This document shows, one piece after another, positions 16,419 through 25,278 of a DNA stretch of 43,443 bases (positions are counted from its first letter, which is position 1; each line of letters begins with the position of its first letter). Below the pieces are notes generated by a model. The model worked only from the letters and a program-made list of their open reading frames with translations. It had not been told where the DNA came from and made no database searches. The stretch is from Entomohabitans teleogrylli. Lineage in GTDB: Bacteria; Pseudomonadota; Gammaproteobacteria; Enterobacterales; Enterobacteriaceae. The position numbers were made by a program, and so were the translations under genes. The stretch covers positions 1 through 43,443 of the forward strand of contig NZ_LLXO01000037.1 of assembly GCF_001484765.1 (NCBI RefSeq), written 5' to 3'.

Positions 16419-17042
16419 TTAATAATCTACCTCTAACTTGTCATCTTTATATTTATATGTCAGATCTCTCGCTCTCCACTGTAGACTTTTCATATATTCA
16501 ATAGGGGTAGAATATGATGATATTACCGAAGGTAAATCCAGATACTCCAGTAACTCATCAACAAACGTCGCGCAATTATTATCATATAATGTATATGGTG
16601 GTCTATCCTTATTTTTATTTTCTTTTTTCCGCTCCTCCAACCATGATATTGCTTTACTATAGACATTTTCCTTTCGAAAAATAGCACCCGATACATCTCC
16701 ACTTTGCCCACTATTAACAGATAAACCGCGCAACATTTTTTTAAAAGAAGAAACAACTATTGAACCTCCTTTCATTCTTACATTTGCAACGCCTGTAGTC
16801 CGTACGATACCTAAATCAGCAGCATCATATCTTCCATACTCATAATATTTAGCTCCGCCAGATCCACCTTTAATTAATAACACGCCCGCATGACCTAAAT
16901 AAGGAGCCTTATAACCACCCACTCCTATTTTATAATCAGGAAAAACCACTGGTATAATATAATCTTCCGTACCTGTTATATAAGCGGTTTCGACAGAATC
17001 TTCATCCTTCTTCAAATCTGAAGATGTGGTAGCTTTCCCCAT
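16419..17042 (-). CDS. putative papain-like (permuted NlpC/P60-type) T6SS effector
   Basis: A 207-residue protein without signal peptide. His51 lies in LGHAGVLLI, followed by YYEYGRYDAADLG, and Cys157 lies in YDNNCATFVDELL near the C-terminus. This is the motif order of circularly permuted papain-like amidases. Such enzymes cut peptidoglycan peptides or related amides when delivered into a rival's periplasm. It begins 13 nt after vgrG behind GGGAGG and is followed at once by two membrane-anchored candidate immunity genes. Loading onto VgrG, perhaps through the VgrG C-terminal extension, is inferred. The AT-rich codon use contrasts with vgrG. Confidence 0.65.
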   Translation of the reverse strand: MGKATTSSDLKKDEDSVETAYITGTEDYIIPVVFPDYKIGVGGYKAPYLGHAGVLLIKGGSGGAKYYEYGRYDAADLGIVRTTGVANVRMKGGSIVVSSFKKMLRGLSVNSGQSGDVSGAIFRKENVYSKAISWLEERKKENKNKDRPPYTLYDNNCATFVDELLEYLDLPSVISSYSTPIEYMKSLQWRARDLTYKYKDDKLEVDY

Positions 17043-17055
17043 CTTTTACCTCCCA

Positions 17056-19551
17056 TTATTCATCAATGAAATATTTCTGCTCCACGAATAAATCCACCCT
17101 ATTTGGTTTTTCAGAAAAAACACTTTCTGTTCTACCATTTGCATCAGTTACACCTTCAAGAACAGTTCCATCTGTTAGTCTTAATGTATATTTTATATCT
17201 TTCATCACATCACCTGTTTGCTGATCTTTTAGAATAAAAGATAAATTAAACATTCCGGAATCAATCACCGGAAACGCCATAACTTCCGGCGTCAGCTTCG
17301 CCTTTGGTTTACGCCCGTAATATCCGGCCTTAACGTTATATTCTCCCGGCGTTCCCGCTTCTATCCCGCAGGCATCCAGCCGGATGTAGCTGCCACCGCC
17401 GTTAAGGGTGATTTTCTTCTTCGCGGTGATCTTGATCTCATCTTCCGTACTGGTGATCTCTATCGATTGCTGTGCCAACAGTTCCATCAGATCGTTCTGT
17501 GCCTGTACCGAGATCGCCCCTTTATTGGCAAACAGTTTGATACCCGCTTTGCGTACAAACACGCTCAGCGCCTGACCCACACCGATAAACATATTCTTCA
17601 CGACACCGATATCAGCGTGATTTCCTGCGTTCGCGATCAGGTTTTTCGATGCGGCCAGTTGCAGGTGCTCGCCGCTGGCGATCGCCACGCCCTTGGGTGC
17701 GCTTAGCAGGATCGCAGCCTGGTTCAGATCTTTTACGCTCTGTTGCAACAACGCAATCTGCGATGACAGATCTGCCGGATCGGCATTCGCCGTCTGCGCA
17801 TCAGTGGACAGCGACTTCATCTGTGACTGTGCGCCATCCAGTATCGCCATTGCCGGAGCCATTTCGCACACCTGACCCTGCGCCTTGTCCTGCGCATCGG
17901 CGCTGATAAAAATCCCTTTCTTCGCCCGCACCGCGCCCCACATATCGGTACGCAGTTCAAAGCCTTCCCCGCGCTGCTGTTTCCCGGCATCCACCAGATG
18001 ACCGAGGTTTAGCTGGCTCTTGCCGCCGTACTCGGTACTGACCTTGATATGCTCTTTGCCGCGCTCATCATCCAGCCGGATTTTGTTATTGGCCGGGGTG
18101 CGCAGAACGTTGCGCTTGTAGTTCTGAATGGTCACATGGCCAGTGTGTGCCGAGTCGTGTTTTACGCCTGCAATATAAGGTCGGTCCGGGTTGCCTTCCT
18201 CAAAGGCGATGCTGACTTCCGTTCCCGCCAGCAGCGGCAGGTGCAGGCCGTAGGTGTCTCCCGCATACGGGCGCGACTGGCGTACCCACAGGCTTTCATA
18301 ACCCGGTTTCCACGTATCGCGGTCAAAGTCGAGGTTGACCCGGTAGCGCCCGTCCTTGTCGATATGGGCATAGATATCGTTTTTCACCGTGCTGGTGACC
18401 CGCGCCGGGAGCGTTCCGGCCATTACGGGGCGGGGGATAAGCGCCGGGCGGTAGCCATAGCGTTCTGAGTAGGGGATGGCAGTAAACGTCAGTTCATAGC
18501 TGCGGTCACGCGCCGCGCTGGCCGTCACGCCGGTAATCAGTACGCCCCTGAGGAACACCGCTGGCGCGTCGTCGCCCTGAACCCTGATTTCCAGCCCCGG
18601 CATCAGCAGTGAACTGGTGCTCTGGCCTTTGAGAATGGCCTGTTCATTCAGGTAGCGTTCGTGGCGGATACGGGCGTAAAACGCGCCGCTTTCCGCTGCC
18701 TCTTTATCGCCTTTTTGCAGGAAGTTGTCGGCATAGTGGTAGGCTTCGCCGTAGGTGGTGTTATCGCCCCCGGTGGCGTCATGCTGCTCTGTCATCATCT
18801 CCGCTGTGGCTTCACGGTAGTTGTAGTCCCGCGTGGTGACGCTTTTTTCCACCACGCTGTATGCCGTGTTCAGCCCCCATACGGCTTCCGTTTCACCATC
18901 AAACAGCCCTGAAGGATGGCGAAGCGGCAGCGTCAGTCCGCGCTCATAGCCGCTCTGGTCGTCGTAAAACTCGATAACCTCAATTTTCAGCCGCGCGTCG
19001 GTGGCGAAGCGAAACCAGATACCCACTTCCGACAGCAGGCGTGAGACAAACGTCAGGTCGTCCTCACCGTACTGCATCACCTGTTCGCGGGACGGGTATT
19101 CGCTTTTGAGGTTAAACACGAAGTCCTGACCGCGCATCTGGTGCCGCTCGCGCAGGATTTTTTCGACGATTTGTGGCACCGTCAAATTCTGGTAGATGGC
19201 GTTCTGGCGACTGCGGGCCAGCAGCGCCATACGGGGTTCAAGACGTACTTCGTAACGGGCTTCATCCTGTGACGATGACAGGTGTTTAAAGCCGGTGATG
19301 ACCCCGTACAGGGTGCGCAGGACAGCCTGCACCGACATTCCCTGTACCGGTGGTGCCGTCAGGCTGAATGCGCCGTCCTGCATCAGTACCAACTCCGGCG
19401 CGATGGCTTTATCGCTGCTGGTAAACTGAATGTCGTAGCGGAACGGGGTACTCAGTTGTTCGCGACCTTCGAAGGTCAGCACATCCACCGGACTTTGCAG
19501 GCCGCGAATTTTGAGCTTGTGGTGTGAATGATCGAAATTCTGAATACCCAT
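17056..19551 (-). CDS. vgrG: T6SS spike protein VgrG (TssI) with C-terminal extension
   Basis: 831 residues. A gp27-like N-terminal region (KIRGLQSPVDVLTFEG...) is followed by a gp5-like OB region with the VWVRQSRPYAGDTYGLHLPL and GTEVSIAFEEGNPDRP signature. A DUF2345 beta-prism follows (QSIEITSTEDEIKITAKKKI, GGSYIRLDACGIEAGTPG). The last ~65 residues (FILKDQQTGDVMKDIKYTLR...GVTDANGRT) look like a transthyretin-like domain, used by other VgrGs to carry effectors. This final part is AT-rich like the effector behind it. GGAGG precedes the ATG; clpV ends 11 nt upstream. Confidence 0.95.
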   Translation of the reverse strand: MGIQNFDHSHHKLKIRGLQSPVDVLTFEGREQLSTPFRYDIQFTSSDKAIAPELVLMQDGAFSLTAPPVQGMSVQAVLRTLYGVITGFKHLSSSQDEARYEVRLEPRMALLARSRQNAIYQNLTVPQIVEKILRERHQMRGQDFVFNLKSEYPSREQVMQYGEDDLTFVSRLLSEVGIWFRFATDARLKIEVIEFYDDQSGYERGLTLPLRHPSGLFDGETEAVWGLNTAYSVVEKSVTTRDYNYREATAEMMTEQHDATGGDNTTYGEAYHYADNFLQKGDKEAAESGAFYARIRHERYLNEQAILKGQSTSSLLMPGLEIRVQGDDAPAVFLRGVLITGVTASAARDRSYELTFTAIPYSERYGYRPALIPRPVMAGTLPARVTSTVKNDIYAHIDKDGRYRVNLDFDRDTWKPGYESLWVRQSRPYAGDTYGLHLPLLAGTEVSIAFEEGNPDRPYIAGVKHDSAHTGHVTIQNYKRNVLRTPANNKIRLDDERGKEHIKVSTEYGGKSQLNLGHLVDAGKQQRGEGFELRTDMWGAVRAKKGIFISADAQDKAQGQVCEMAPAMAILDGAQSQMKSLSTDAQTANADPADLSSQIALLQQSVKDLNQAAILLSAPKGVAIASGEHLQLAASKNLIANAGNHADIGVVKNMFIGVGQALSVFVRKAGIKLFANKGAISVQAQNDLMELLAQQSIEITSTEDEIKITAKKKITLNGGGSYIRLDACGIEAGTPGEYNVKAGYYGRKPKAKLTPEVMAFPVIDSGMFNLSFILKDQQTGDVMKDIKYTLRLTDGTVLEGVTDANGRTESVFSEKPNRVDLFVEQKYFIDE

Positions 19552-19562
19552 GACAGCCTCCG

Positions 19563-22208
19563 TTATTGCATCTCTTCCGTAGCGAACTCCAGTACAATCC
19601 CGTCTTCCTCATCCCAGCCAAGCCGCAGCCGGGCTGGCTTGTGGTGCGCAGCCTGCTGCGCCAGCAACTGCTGACTTAGTACCGGCAGGATTTGCTGGTT
19701 CAGCAGGCTGTCGATATTACGCGCACCGGTGTCCGGCAGCAGGCAGGCGGCGGTCAGCGCGTCATACAGGCTGTCGTTGATTTCCGTTTCCAGCCCATAG
19801 TGCTGACGAAGACGACGAACCACCTGCGCCAGTTTCATTTCCACAATGGTGCGCATCGCCTCCTGTCCCAGCGGGCGGTAAATCACCGTCTGAAAACGCG
19901 CCATCAGTGCAGGCTGGAAGTGCTCGCGCAGCAGGGGGTACAGCAGTTCATGCAGGTCTGCGTCCGTGGCGTCCGGTTTTTCCTCCAGCAACTGCATGAT
20001 GTGGTCGCTGCCCAGATTAGCCGTCATCAGAATCACGGTGTTGCGGAAGTCAATTTCCCGCCCTTCGCCGTCGCGCATAAAGCCCCGGTCAAATACCTGA
20101 TAGAACAGGTTCATTACGTCGCGGTGCGCCTTTTCCACTTCGTCGAGCAGCACCACGCTGTACGGGCGTTTGCGAACGGCTTCGGTGAGTACGCCGCCCT
20201 GACCGTAACCAACGTAGCCCGGAGGCGAACCTTTCAATTGGGAAACGGTATGCGGTTCCTGATATTCGGAGAGGTTGATGGTGATAAGGGATTTTTCACC
20301 GCCAAACAGGGTGTCGGCCAGTGTGAGCGCAGTTTCGGTTTTACCGGTGCCGCTGGGGCCGGTCAGCAGGAATACCCCCTGCGGGCCGTTCTCCGGCGTG
20401 AGGCCTGTTTTAGCCGCCCGCAGCCGCTGTGCGATGGCGCAGAGCGCCGGGCGTTGCCCGACAATGCGGTTTTCAAGGCTTTGTTCCATACTGAGCAGGT
20501 CGCTCTGCTCGTCCCTGAGCAGGGAAGAGAGCGGGATGCCGGTCCAGTCCGCCACCACAGTGGCGACGGCGCGGGCGTCCACATCCAGTGCCAGCAGTGG
20601 TGCAAAGCCCTGATGCGTCCGCAGTTGCTGTTGCAGTTCAGTGCTGTCTGTCCCTTCCTGACGCAACGTCATAATCTGCTGCGCCAGTGCCTTTTCCTGC
20701 TGATACTGCGCTTCCAGATGACCGGCTTCTGCCTGTAGCTCATCATGCAAATCGGTCAGTTCCGCCAGCCGCTCCGGGCTGGTTTTGGGATAAAACACGC
20801 TGTCCTGCTCAATCGCCTCCCGCTCGATATCCAGCGCCGCCAGTCGCGCATGAAGCTGCGTCAACGGTTCCGGGAGAGTGTCAAGGCTCATGCGGACTCT
20901 TGCTCCGGCGGTATCCAGCAAATCAACCGCTTTGTCCGGCAGCTGGCGTCCGGTCAGATAGCGGCGCGACAGGCGCACGGCGGTCTGAATGGCGCTGTCC
21001 AGCATATGCACGCCGTGGTGCTGTGCATAGCGGGCTTTCAGCCCCCTGAGCATCAGGCAGGCGGTGTCATCATCCGGCTCGTCGACTTTCACCATCTGGA
21101 AGCGGCGTTCCAGCGCGGCGTCGCGCTCAAAATACTGTTTGTATTCGCTCCACGTGGTTGCCGCGATGGTGCGCAGCTCGCCCCTTGCCAGCGCCGGTTT
21201 CAGCAGGTTCGCCGCATCCGCGCCGCCCGCCTGATTACCCGCGCCGATAATGGTATGGGCTTCATCAATAAACAGCAGTACCGGCTCCGGCGATTTCTGT
21301 ACCGCATCAATCACGTTTTTCAGCCGCTGTTCAAATTCACCTTTAACACCCGCGCCAGCCTGTAACAGACCGAGGTCCAGCGTGCGGATATGCACCGTTT
21401 TCAGGCTGTCCGGCACGTTGCCTTCGGCGATACGCAGCGCCAGCCCTTCCACCAGTGCGGTTTTGCCCACACCCGGTTCTCCCACCAGAATCGGGTTGTT
21501 TTTACGGCGGCGGGAGAGGATATCGACCATCTGGCGAATTTCCGTGTCGCGCCCGAATACCGGATCGATTCGCCCGCTGCGGGCTTTTTCCGTCACGTCT
21601 TCGGTAAAGCGGTTAAGTACCGCCAGCAGGGCGTCATCCTGTTTCCCCGTCAGCGTGTTTGCCGGTGCGTCCGTCGTTGCCTCCTCTGGTTGCGTGGATG
21701 TCAGCGGTTCGGTGACCTGTGGCTGACGTGCCGGACATTCATCCGACTGCGCATCCAGCAGGGGACGCAGCCGCTCAAGCTGCACACGGCTCAGGCTCAG
21801 CAATACCCACAGGTCATTACAGGCGGGCAGCATCGGTTTTTCTGTCAGCGCCATCAGCAGGTGCTGGCTGCGGATTTGCGGGTCGTCGCCTTCCAGCGAG
21901 GCAATCAGCCACGCCTGTCTGATAAGCGCCGTCAGGGGTTCAGAAAGCTGCGGACGTTCGCGGACCGAGCGGGGTAAGGTGTCCAGATGTGCCAGCAGAG
22001 ACTGCCAGAGCGTGTCGATATCCCATTCATAGCGGCGGGCAATCACCGTGATATCGCCTTCTCCCTGCTCCAGCAGTTTCAGCAGCCAGTGTTCAATGGT
22101 TATCTCTGCATGGGCGCGGGTCTGACACAGTGAGGCGGCAGCGTCCAGCGCCCGCGCACAGTACGGGTTAAGGCGACGCAGCAGCGCGGCGGGGTGATTT
22201 CCGGTCAT
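19563..22208 (-). CDS. clpV: T6SS sheath-recycling AAA+ ATPase ClpV (TssH)
   Basis: 881 residues, the usual ClpV length. An N-terminal Clp_N domain that binds TssC helices is followed by AAA1 with Walker A GEPGVGKT (243-250) and Walker B LLFIDEAHT (311-319). A ClpB/ClpV-type middle helical region (about 450-530) leads to AAA2 with Walker A GPSGTGKT (617-624), LLDEVEKAH and GYVGYGQGG. ClpV disassembles the contracted TssB-TssC sheath. AAGGAA lies seven bases before the ATG. The gene is separated from hcp by 190 bp that contain two stem-loops. Confidence 0.97.
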   Translation of the reverse strand: MTGNHPAALLRRLNPYCARALDAAASLCQTRAHAEITIEHWLLKLLEQGEGDITVIARRYEWDIDTLWQSLLAHLDTLPRSVRERPQLSEPLTALIRQAWLIASLEGDDPQIRSQHLLMALTEKPMLPACNDLWVLLSLSRVQLERLRPLLDAQSDECPARQPQVTEPLTSTQPEEATTDAPANTLTGKQDDALLAVLNRFTEDVTEKARSGRIDPVFGRDTEIRQMVDILSRRRKNNPILVGEPGVGKTALVEGLALRIAEGNVPDSLKTVHIRTLDLGLLQAGAGVKGEFEQRLKNVIDAVQKSPEPVLLFIDEAHTIIGAGNQAGGADAANLLKPALARGELRTIAATTWSEYKQYFERDAALERRFQMVKVDEPDDDTACLMLRGLKARYAQHHGVHMLDSAIQTAVRLSRRYLTGRQLPDKAVDLLDTAGARVRMSLDTLPEPLTQLHARLAALDIEREAIEQDSVFYPKTSPERLAELTDLHDELQAEAGHLEAQYQQEKALAQQIMTLRQEGTDSTELQQQLRTHQGFAPLLALDVDARAVATVVADWTGIPLSSLLRDEQSDLLSMEQSLENRIVGQRPALCAIAQRLRAAKTGLTPENGPQGVFLLTGPSGTGKTETALTLADTLFGGEKSLITINLSEYQEPHTVSQLKGSPPGYVGYGQGGVLTEAVRKRPYSVVLLDEVEKAHRDVMNLFYQVFDRGFMRDGEGREIDFRNTVILMTANLGSDHIMQLLEEKPDATDADLHELLYPLLREHFQPALMARFQTVIYRPLGQEAMRTIVEMKLAQVVRRLRQHYGLETEINDSLYDALTAACLLPDTGARNIDSLLNQQILPVLSQQLLAQQAAHHKPARLRLGWDEEDGIVLEFATEEMQ

Positions 22209-22318
22209 AGAAGGTTTCCTTATCGTGTTCTGTATTCCTGCGATCTGCGTTCAGGTACGCTACCGCCCATAGCCGTTACCTCACTCAGGCCCATCAGGTA
22301 TCACCAGATTGTGGGTAT

Positions 22319-22357
22319 GCTTTGCTCAGTACCGGTGCCTGCGGCACTGGGCAAAGC
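22319..22357. other. imperfect stem-loop between hcp and clpV
   Basis: GCTTTGC (22319-22325) pairs with GCAAAGC (22351-22357), and CCGGTGCC pairs with GGCACTGG around a TGC loop, with a six-base bulge (TCAGTA) on one side. It lies downstream of the hcp terminator-like hairpin and may be an mRNA processing or stability element. Confidence 0.45.
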
Positions 22358-22369
22358 ACACAACAGAAA

Positions 22370-22391
22370 GGCAGACAGTTTCCTGTCTGCC
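22370..22391 (-). terminator. terminator-like hairpin after hcp
   Basis: A perfect 9 bp stem GGCAGACAG / CTGTCTGCC with a four-base loop, followed on the minus strand by TTTCTGTTGTG. It lies eight bases past the hcp stop. The weak T-tract suggests partial termination, which would raise hcp transcripts above clpV while letting some transcription continue. Confidence 0.55.
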
Positions 22392-22398
22392 ACGGTTA

Positions 22399-22890
22399 TC
22401 AGGCGGAAGGACGTTCATTCCACGAGTCGGAATGAATGATGTTGCCGTCTTTGTAAGTCCAGGTGATTTTCTCGTAGCGGAACTCAATGCGTTCCAGGTG
22501 GTTATGCTTCTCTTTGGAAGGCTCCTTGATGTCGTGCATCAGCGGAGCGACTCTGACCAGCTTGACGTTATCCAGCGTGATGTTGAAGTACTCCACTTCC
22601 TGACCGGCGTCGTTGATGCGGTAAAACTTAAATTCCGCCGTTTTCAGGGTCTGGCCGGTGGTGACTGCTTTGTAGAGATACGGGCTGGACGCATCGATTT
22701 CTTTGGTAAACGTAAAGGGCTTGTGAGTACGGGTACCGGTCAGTTTGCCGGTGTTGTTGTCGGTCGGGATGTACACATCGTGATCCAGCGCCACCACTTC
22801 GATGCTGCCTTCGCGCCCTTGGACGTCTACGGAACCTTTGATATCTGCGCCGCCGTCATCTTTCAGCCAGAGATAAGCAGGAATAGCCAT
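22399..22890 (-). CDS. hcp: T6SS inner-tube protein Hcp (TssD)
   Basis: 163 residues starting MAIPAYLWLKDDGGADIKGSVD, with the Hcp-family motifs EGSIEVVALDHDV, KPFTFTKEIDASSPYLYKAV and the C-terminal HNHLERIEFRYEKITWTY. Hcp hexamers stack to form the expelled tube and can chaperone small effectors. A strong ribosome-binding site (AAGGAGAG) precedes the ATG. Hairpins on both sides suggest separate control of transcript stability, consistent with the large amounts of Hcp needed. Confidence 0.97.
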   Translation of the reverse strand: MAIPAYLWLKDDGGADIKGSVDVQGREGSIEVVALDHDVYIPTDNNTGKLTGTRTHKPFTFTKEIDASSPYLYKAVTTGQTLKTAEFKFYRINDAGQEVEYFNITLDNVKLVRVAPLMHDIKEPSKEKHNHLERIEFRYEKITWTYKDGNIIHSDSWNERPSA

Positions 22891-22923
22891 GAGAATTACT
22901 CTCCTTGTTAGTGTGATTGAAGC

Positions 22924-22942
22924 ACCGCCTTCTTCCGGCGGT
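22924..22942. other. stem-loop in the leader of hcp
   Basis: ACCGCC (22924-22929) pairs with GGCGGT (22937-22942) in the 57 bp between the OmpA-like gene and hcp. There is no T-run. It is probably a processing or stabilising structure at the 5' side of the hcp message. Confidence 0.4.
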
Positions 22943-22947
22943 ATGTT

Positions 22948-24600
22948 TTATTTCACGTCCTGACAGGCGTCAGAACGCGGAACAAGACTGATTTCGACGC
23001 GCCGGTTGACTGCCCGGCCCTGTGGCGTATCGTTGGTCGCCGCAGGCTGGCTCTCACCCAGTCCCTGTACGGCAAAACAGGTGGCCGGGATGTCGCTGGT
23101 CTGCAGCATCCAGTTACGCACCGCTTCGGCACGTCGCAGCGATAACTGCTGATTGCTTTTTTCGTCGCCGGTGGCGTCGGTATATCCGGCCACGAGGATA
23201 AGCCAGCCCGGTTTTGCCCGGATGTTCACCAGTGCGTCCACCAGCACTTTTGTCGAGCCGTCTTTCAGGCGGGCCTGTCCGACGTCAAACAGCGACATAC
23301 TGTCAAGACGTACGGTCTGCGCCTGAAGCGAGGCTGTCACTTCCATTTTTTGCTCAGGCGGACGCCAGTCACGAATGGCGCGTAATACCGGCTGGCGGAT
23401 TTGTTCGCCGGGGTATAACCCCAGACCGAGACGCAGTGGCTCTCCTTCCCGGTAATACCCATCGAGCATGACCGCATCGTCTTTCAGCACCGACAGACGA
23501 CGGGCTTTGGTGATAAATTCCTCCGCCGGAACGGCATAAAACTGGTGCAGATCGTCACCGATATGCCGTAATAACTGGCGATTTGCCGTGGCTGACAGGC
23601 ACAACATGGTGATACCCGCCACGGTGGTGATGCCCAGCATGGTCACGCAGGCTCGTCGCAGCGGGGTAAAGCCCGACTGACGCGGCAACCGCCGTAACAG
23701 GGCATCCGGAAACGGCAGCTTGGCGTCTGTGCCGGTGTCCGCGATATCCGTCGTCAGGCCGGTTCTGGCGGTGATCCACACTTGCCACAGGTTGTTATCC
23801 ACCGCTGGCAACGAGGTGACCAGCCCCACGGCCATCGCCAGTGGCGGGCATTTCGCCTCCGGGCCGTTCAGTGCCGTCAGCACATTAAGATTCAGCCACT
23901 GCATCAGGCTTTCAGCTTTCAGCAGGTAACAGAGTCGCTGACTGCGCTCCTGTACGCCGGATTGTGCAATCCACTGCGCGGGCATCGCGTTCTCTGTGGA
24001 TGTTGCTACCTGAACTTCGTCTCCGGTACAGATAAACCACGGTGAATTCGCTCTCTCCGGCAACGGCGAGCCGGACAGCCCGCTCCAGAGAAGCCAGGGG
24101 ACGTTTACGCCCGCCCGGCGACGCACTGTCGCCATACTGTGGGCGAACCGGCGCAGTTGTCCGGTCAGAACCGCCGCATCCCGGTACATGCCGGGCATGA
24201 CGGTATACGCCACGGCAAGCTGCGATGCCCACGCCGGGCGAAGGGTCAGTAATCGCTCCGCCTGCGCCACAAGCTGTTCTTCATCAGAAACATGCAGATA
24301 CAGCCCTTCTGAAACCTGCCGGACCGGGCTGTCAGTGAACAGATGCGCCGACATATCGCCACAGACCAGCACTACCGGTTGTCGGTACGTTTCCGGCGGC
24401 AGCGATAACAACCCGGCATCGCCGGTCATCTCCGTCCACGCCTGCCTGCGCCGGTAAATCAGCAACGCGGCAACCGTCAGAACGATAGCCGCCGCCCCGG
24501 CCCATCTCAGTACGCCAGACGGACTGATAAACACCGACCACAGCACCAGCAGTAACACCATTCCCCACAGCACGACGACCTGTTTCAGCGTGTTCCTCAC
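22948..24600 (-). CDS. T6SS OmpA-like peptidoglycan-binding protein (TagL type)
   Basis: 550 residues. Two membrane segments lie near 8-25 and 33-48, a large cytoplasmic-type region follows, a third segment lies near 315-335 (TMLGITTVAGITMLCLSA), and a C-terminal OmpA domain ends the protein. That domain has GYTDATGDEKSNQQLSLRRA and the final NRRVEIS motif, which bind peptidoglycan. In other systems such a protein, or a domain fused to TssL, anchors the membrane complex to the cell wall. Here tssL lacks the domain and sits just upstream (12 nt), so this gene probably supplies it. Confidence 0.88.
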   Translation of the reverse strand: MRNTLKQVVVLWGMVLLLVLWSVFISPSGVLRWAGAAAIVLTVAALLIYRRRQAWTEMTGDAGLLSLPPETYRQPVVLVCGDMSAHLFTDSPVRQVSEGLYLHVSDEEQLVAQAERLLTLRPAWASQLAVAYTVMPGMYRDAAVLTGQLRRFAHSMATVRRRAGVNVPWLLWSGLSGSPLPERANSPWFICTGDEVQVATSTENAMPAQWIAQSGVQERSQRLCYLLKAESLMQWLNLNVLTALNGPEAKCPPLAMAVGLVTSLPAVDNNLWQVWITARTGLTTDIADTGTDAKLPFPDALLRRLPRQSGFTPLRRACVTMLGITTVAGITMLCLSATANRQLLRHIGDDLHQFYAVPAEEFITKARRLSVLKDDAVMLDGYYREGEPLRLGLGLYPGEQIRQPVLRAIRDWRPPEQKMEVTASLQAQTVRLDSMSLFDVGQARLKDGSTKVLVDALVNIRAKPGWLILVAGYTDATGDEKSNQQLSLRRAEAVRNWMLQTSDIPATCFAVQGLGESQPAATNDTPQGRAVNRRVEISLVPRSDACQDVK

Positions 24601-24612
24601 TCACGACTCCCT

Positions 24613-25278
24613 TTACCGCAGGCTTTGCGGCAGCAATTCATCCACCAGCACGTTCAGCCAGTGGTGCAGTCCCCACCAGACACCGGCCAGTAGCAGCGTC
24701 AGTGTTACCAGCCAGAAAAACGGCGAATGCAGCAAAGGGTGCTGACGGGGGGATAACGGCACGTTCAGTACCGCCGTTTCCGGCAGCACGCCAAATGGCG
24801 CGACCAGCCCGTTGAGCGTCGAAATAAGTTGGTCACGCTCCGGGGCCACCGGATCCTGATAACGCCCGCGAAATCCCAGCAGCAGGACACGGTGAAAGCA
24901 GGTCAGCACTGCCTGTGCAGGCGCGGGCTCCTGCAACACCTGCTTCATCCGCTCGTACAGCAGCTCGCCTGCCTGCAGGGTGTTGAAGAAATGCGACTGG
25001 AGTGGATCCTTCATCCAGATGGCCTGACCGTCGTCCATGCCGCTGCGACTCAGGACTGTTTCGTCCAGCAGGGCGCACTGTGCGTAAGTAATGTGCTCCA
25101 CGTTCTCCCGGCTGAACCCGGCATCTTTCAGGCGTTCGCGGACCCCCTCCACCTGCCGCTGGCAGTGGCGATACAGCTCCATACCGTGACGCACGGTGGT
25201 TCCCTGACGCAGTTCCACCACCGTCAGAAACGTGTCGCGCAGCAGCGCGTCGATATTGATATCCGTCTCTTTTTTCAT
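24613..25278 (-). CDS. tssL: T6SS inner-membrane protein TssL (DotU family)
   Basis: 221 residues of the DotU/ImpK family: a cytoplasmic helical bundle with GMELYRHCQRQVEGVRERL and ITYAQCALLDETVL, and one C-terminal membrane helix (PFFWLVTLTLLLAGVWWGLH). No OmpA domain is fused. TssL joins TssM and TssJ in the membrane complex and contacts the baseplate. Its ATG overlaps the tssK stop (ATGA), so the two are coupled. Confidence 0.94.
   Translation of the reverse strand: MKKETDINIDALLRDTFLTVVELRQGTTVRHGMELYRHCQRQVEGVRERLKDAGFSRENVEHITYAQCALLDETVLSRSGMDDGQAIWMKDPLQSHFFNTLQAGELLYERMKQVLQEPAPAQAVLTCFHRVLLLGFRGRYQDPVAPERDQLISTLNGLVAPFGVLPETAVLNVPLSPRQHPLLHSPFFWLVTLTLLLAGVWWGLHHWLNVLVDELLPQSLR

Noticed and set aside
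19692..20738. A 348-codon plus-strand frame
   Set aside because: It is antisense to clpV, with low-complexity Gln/Arg composition and no domain.
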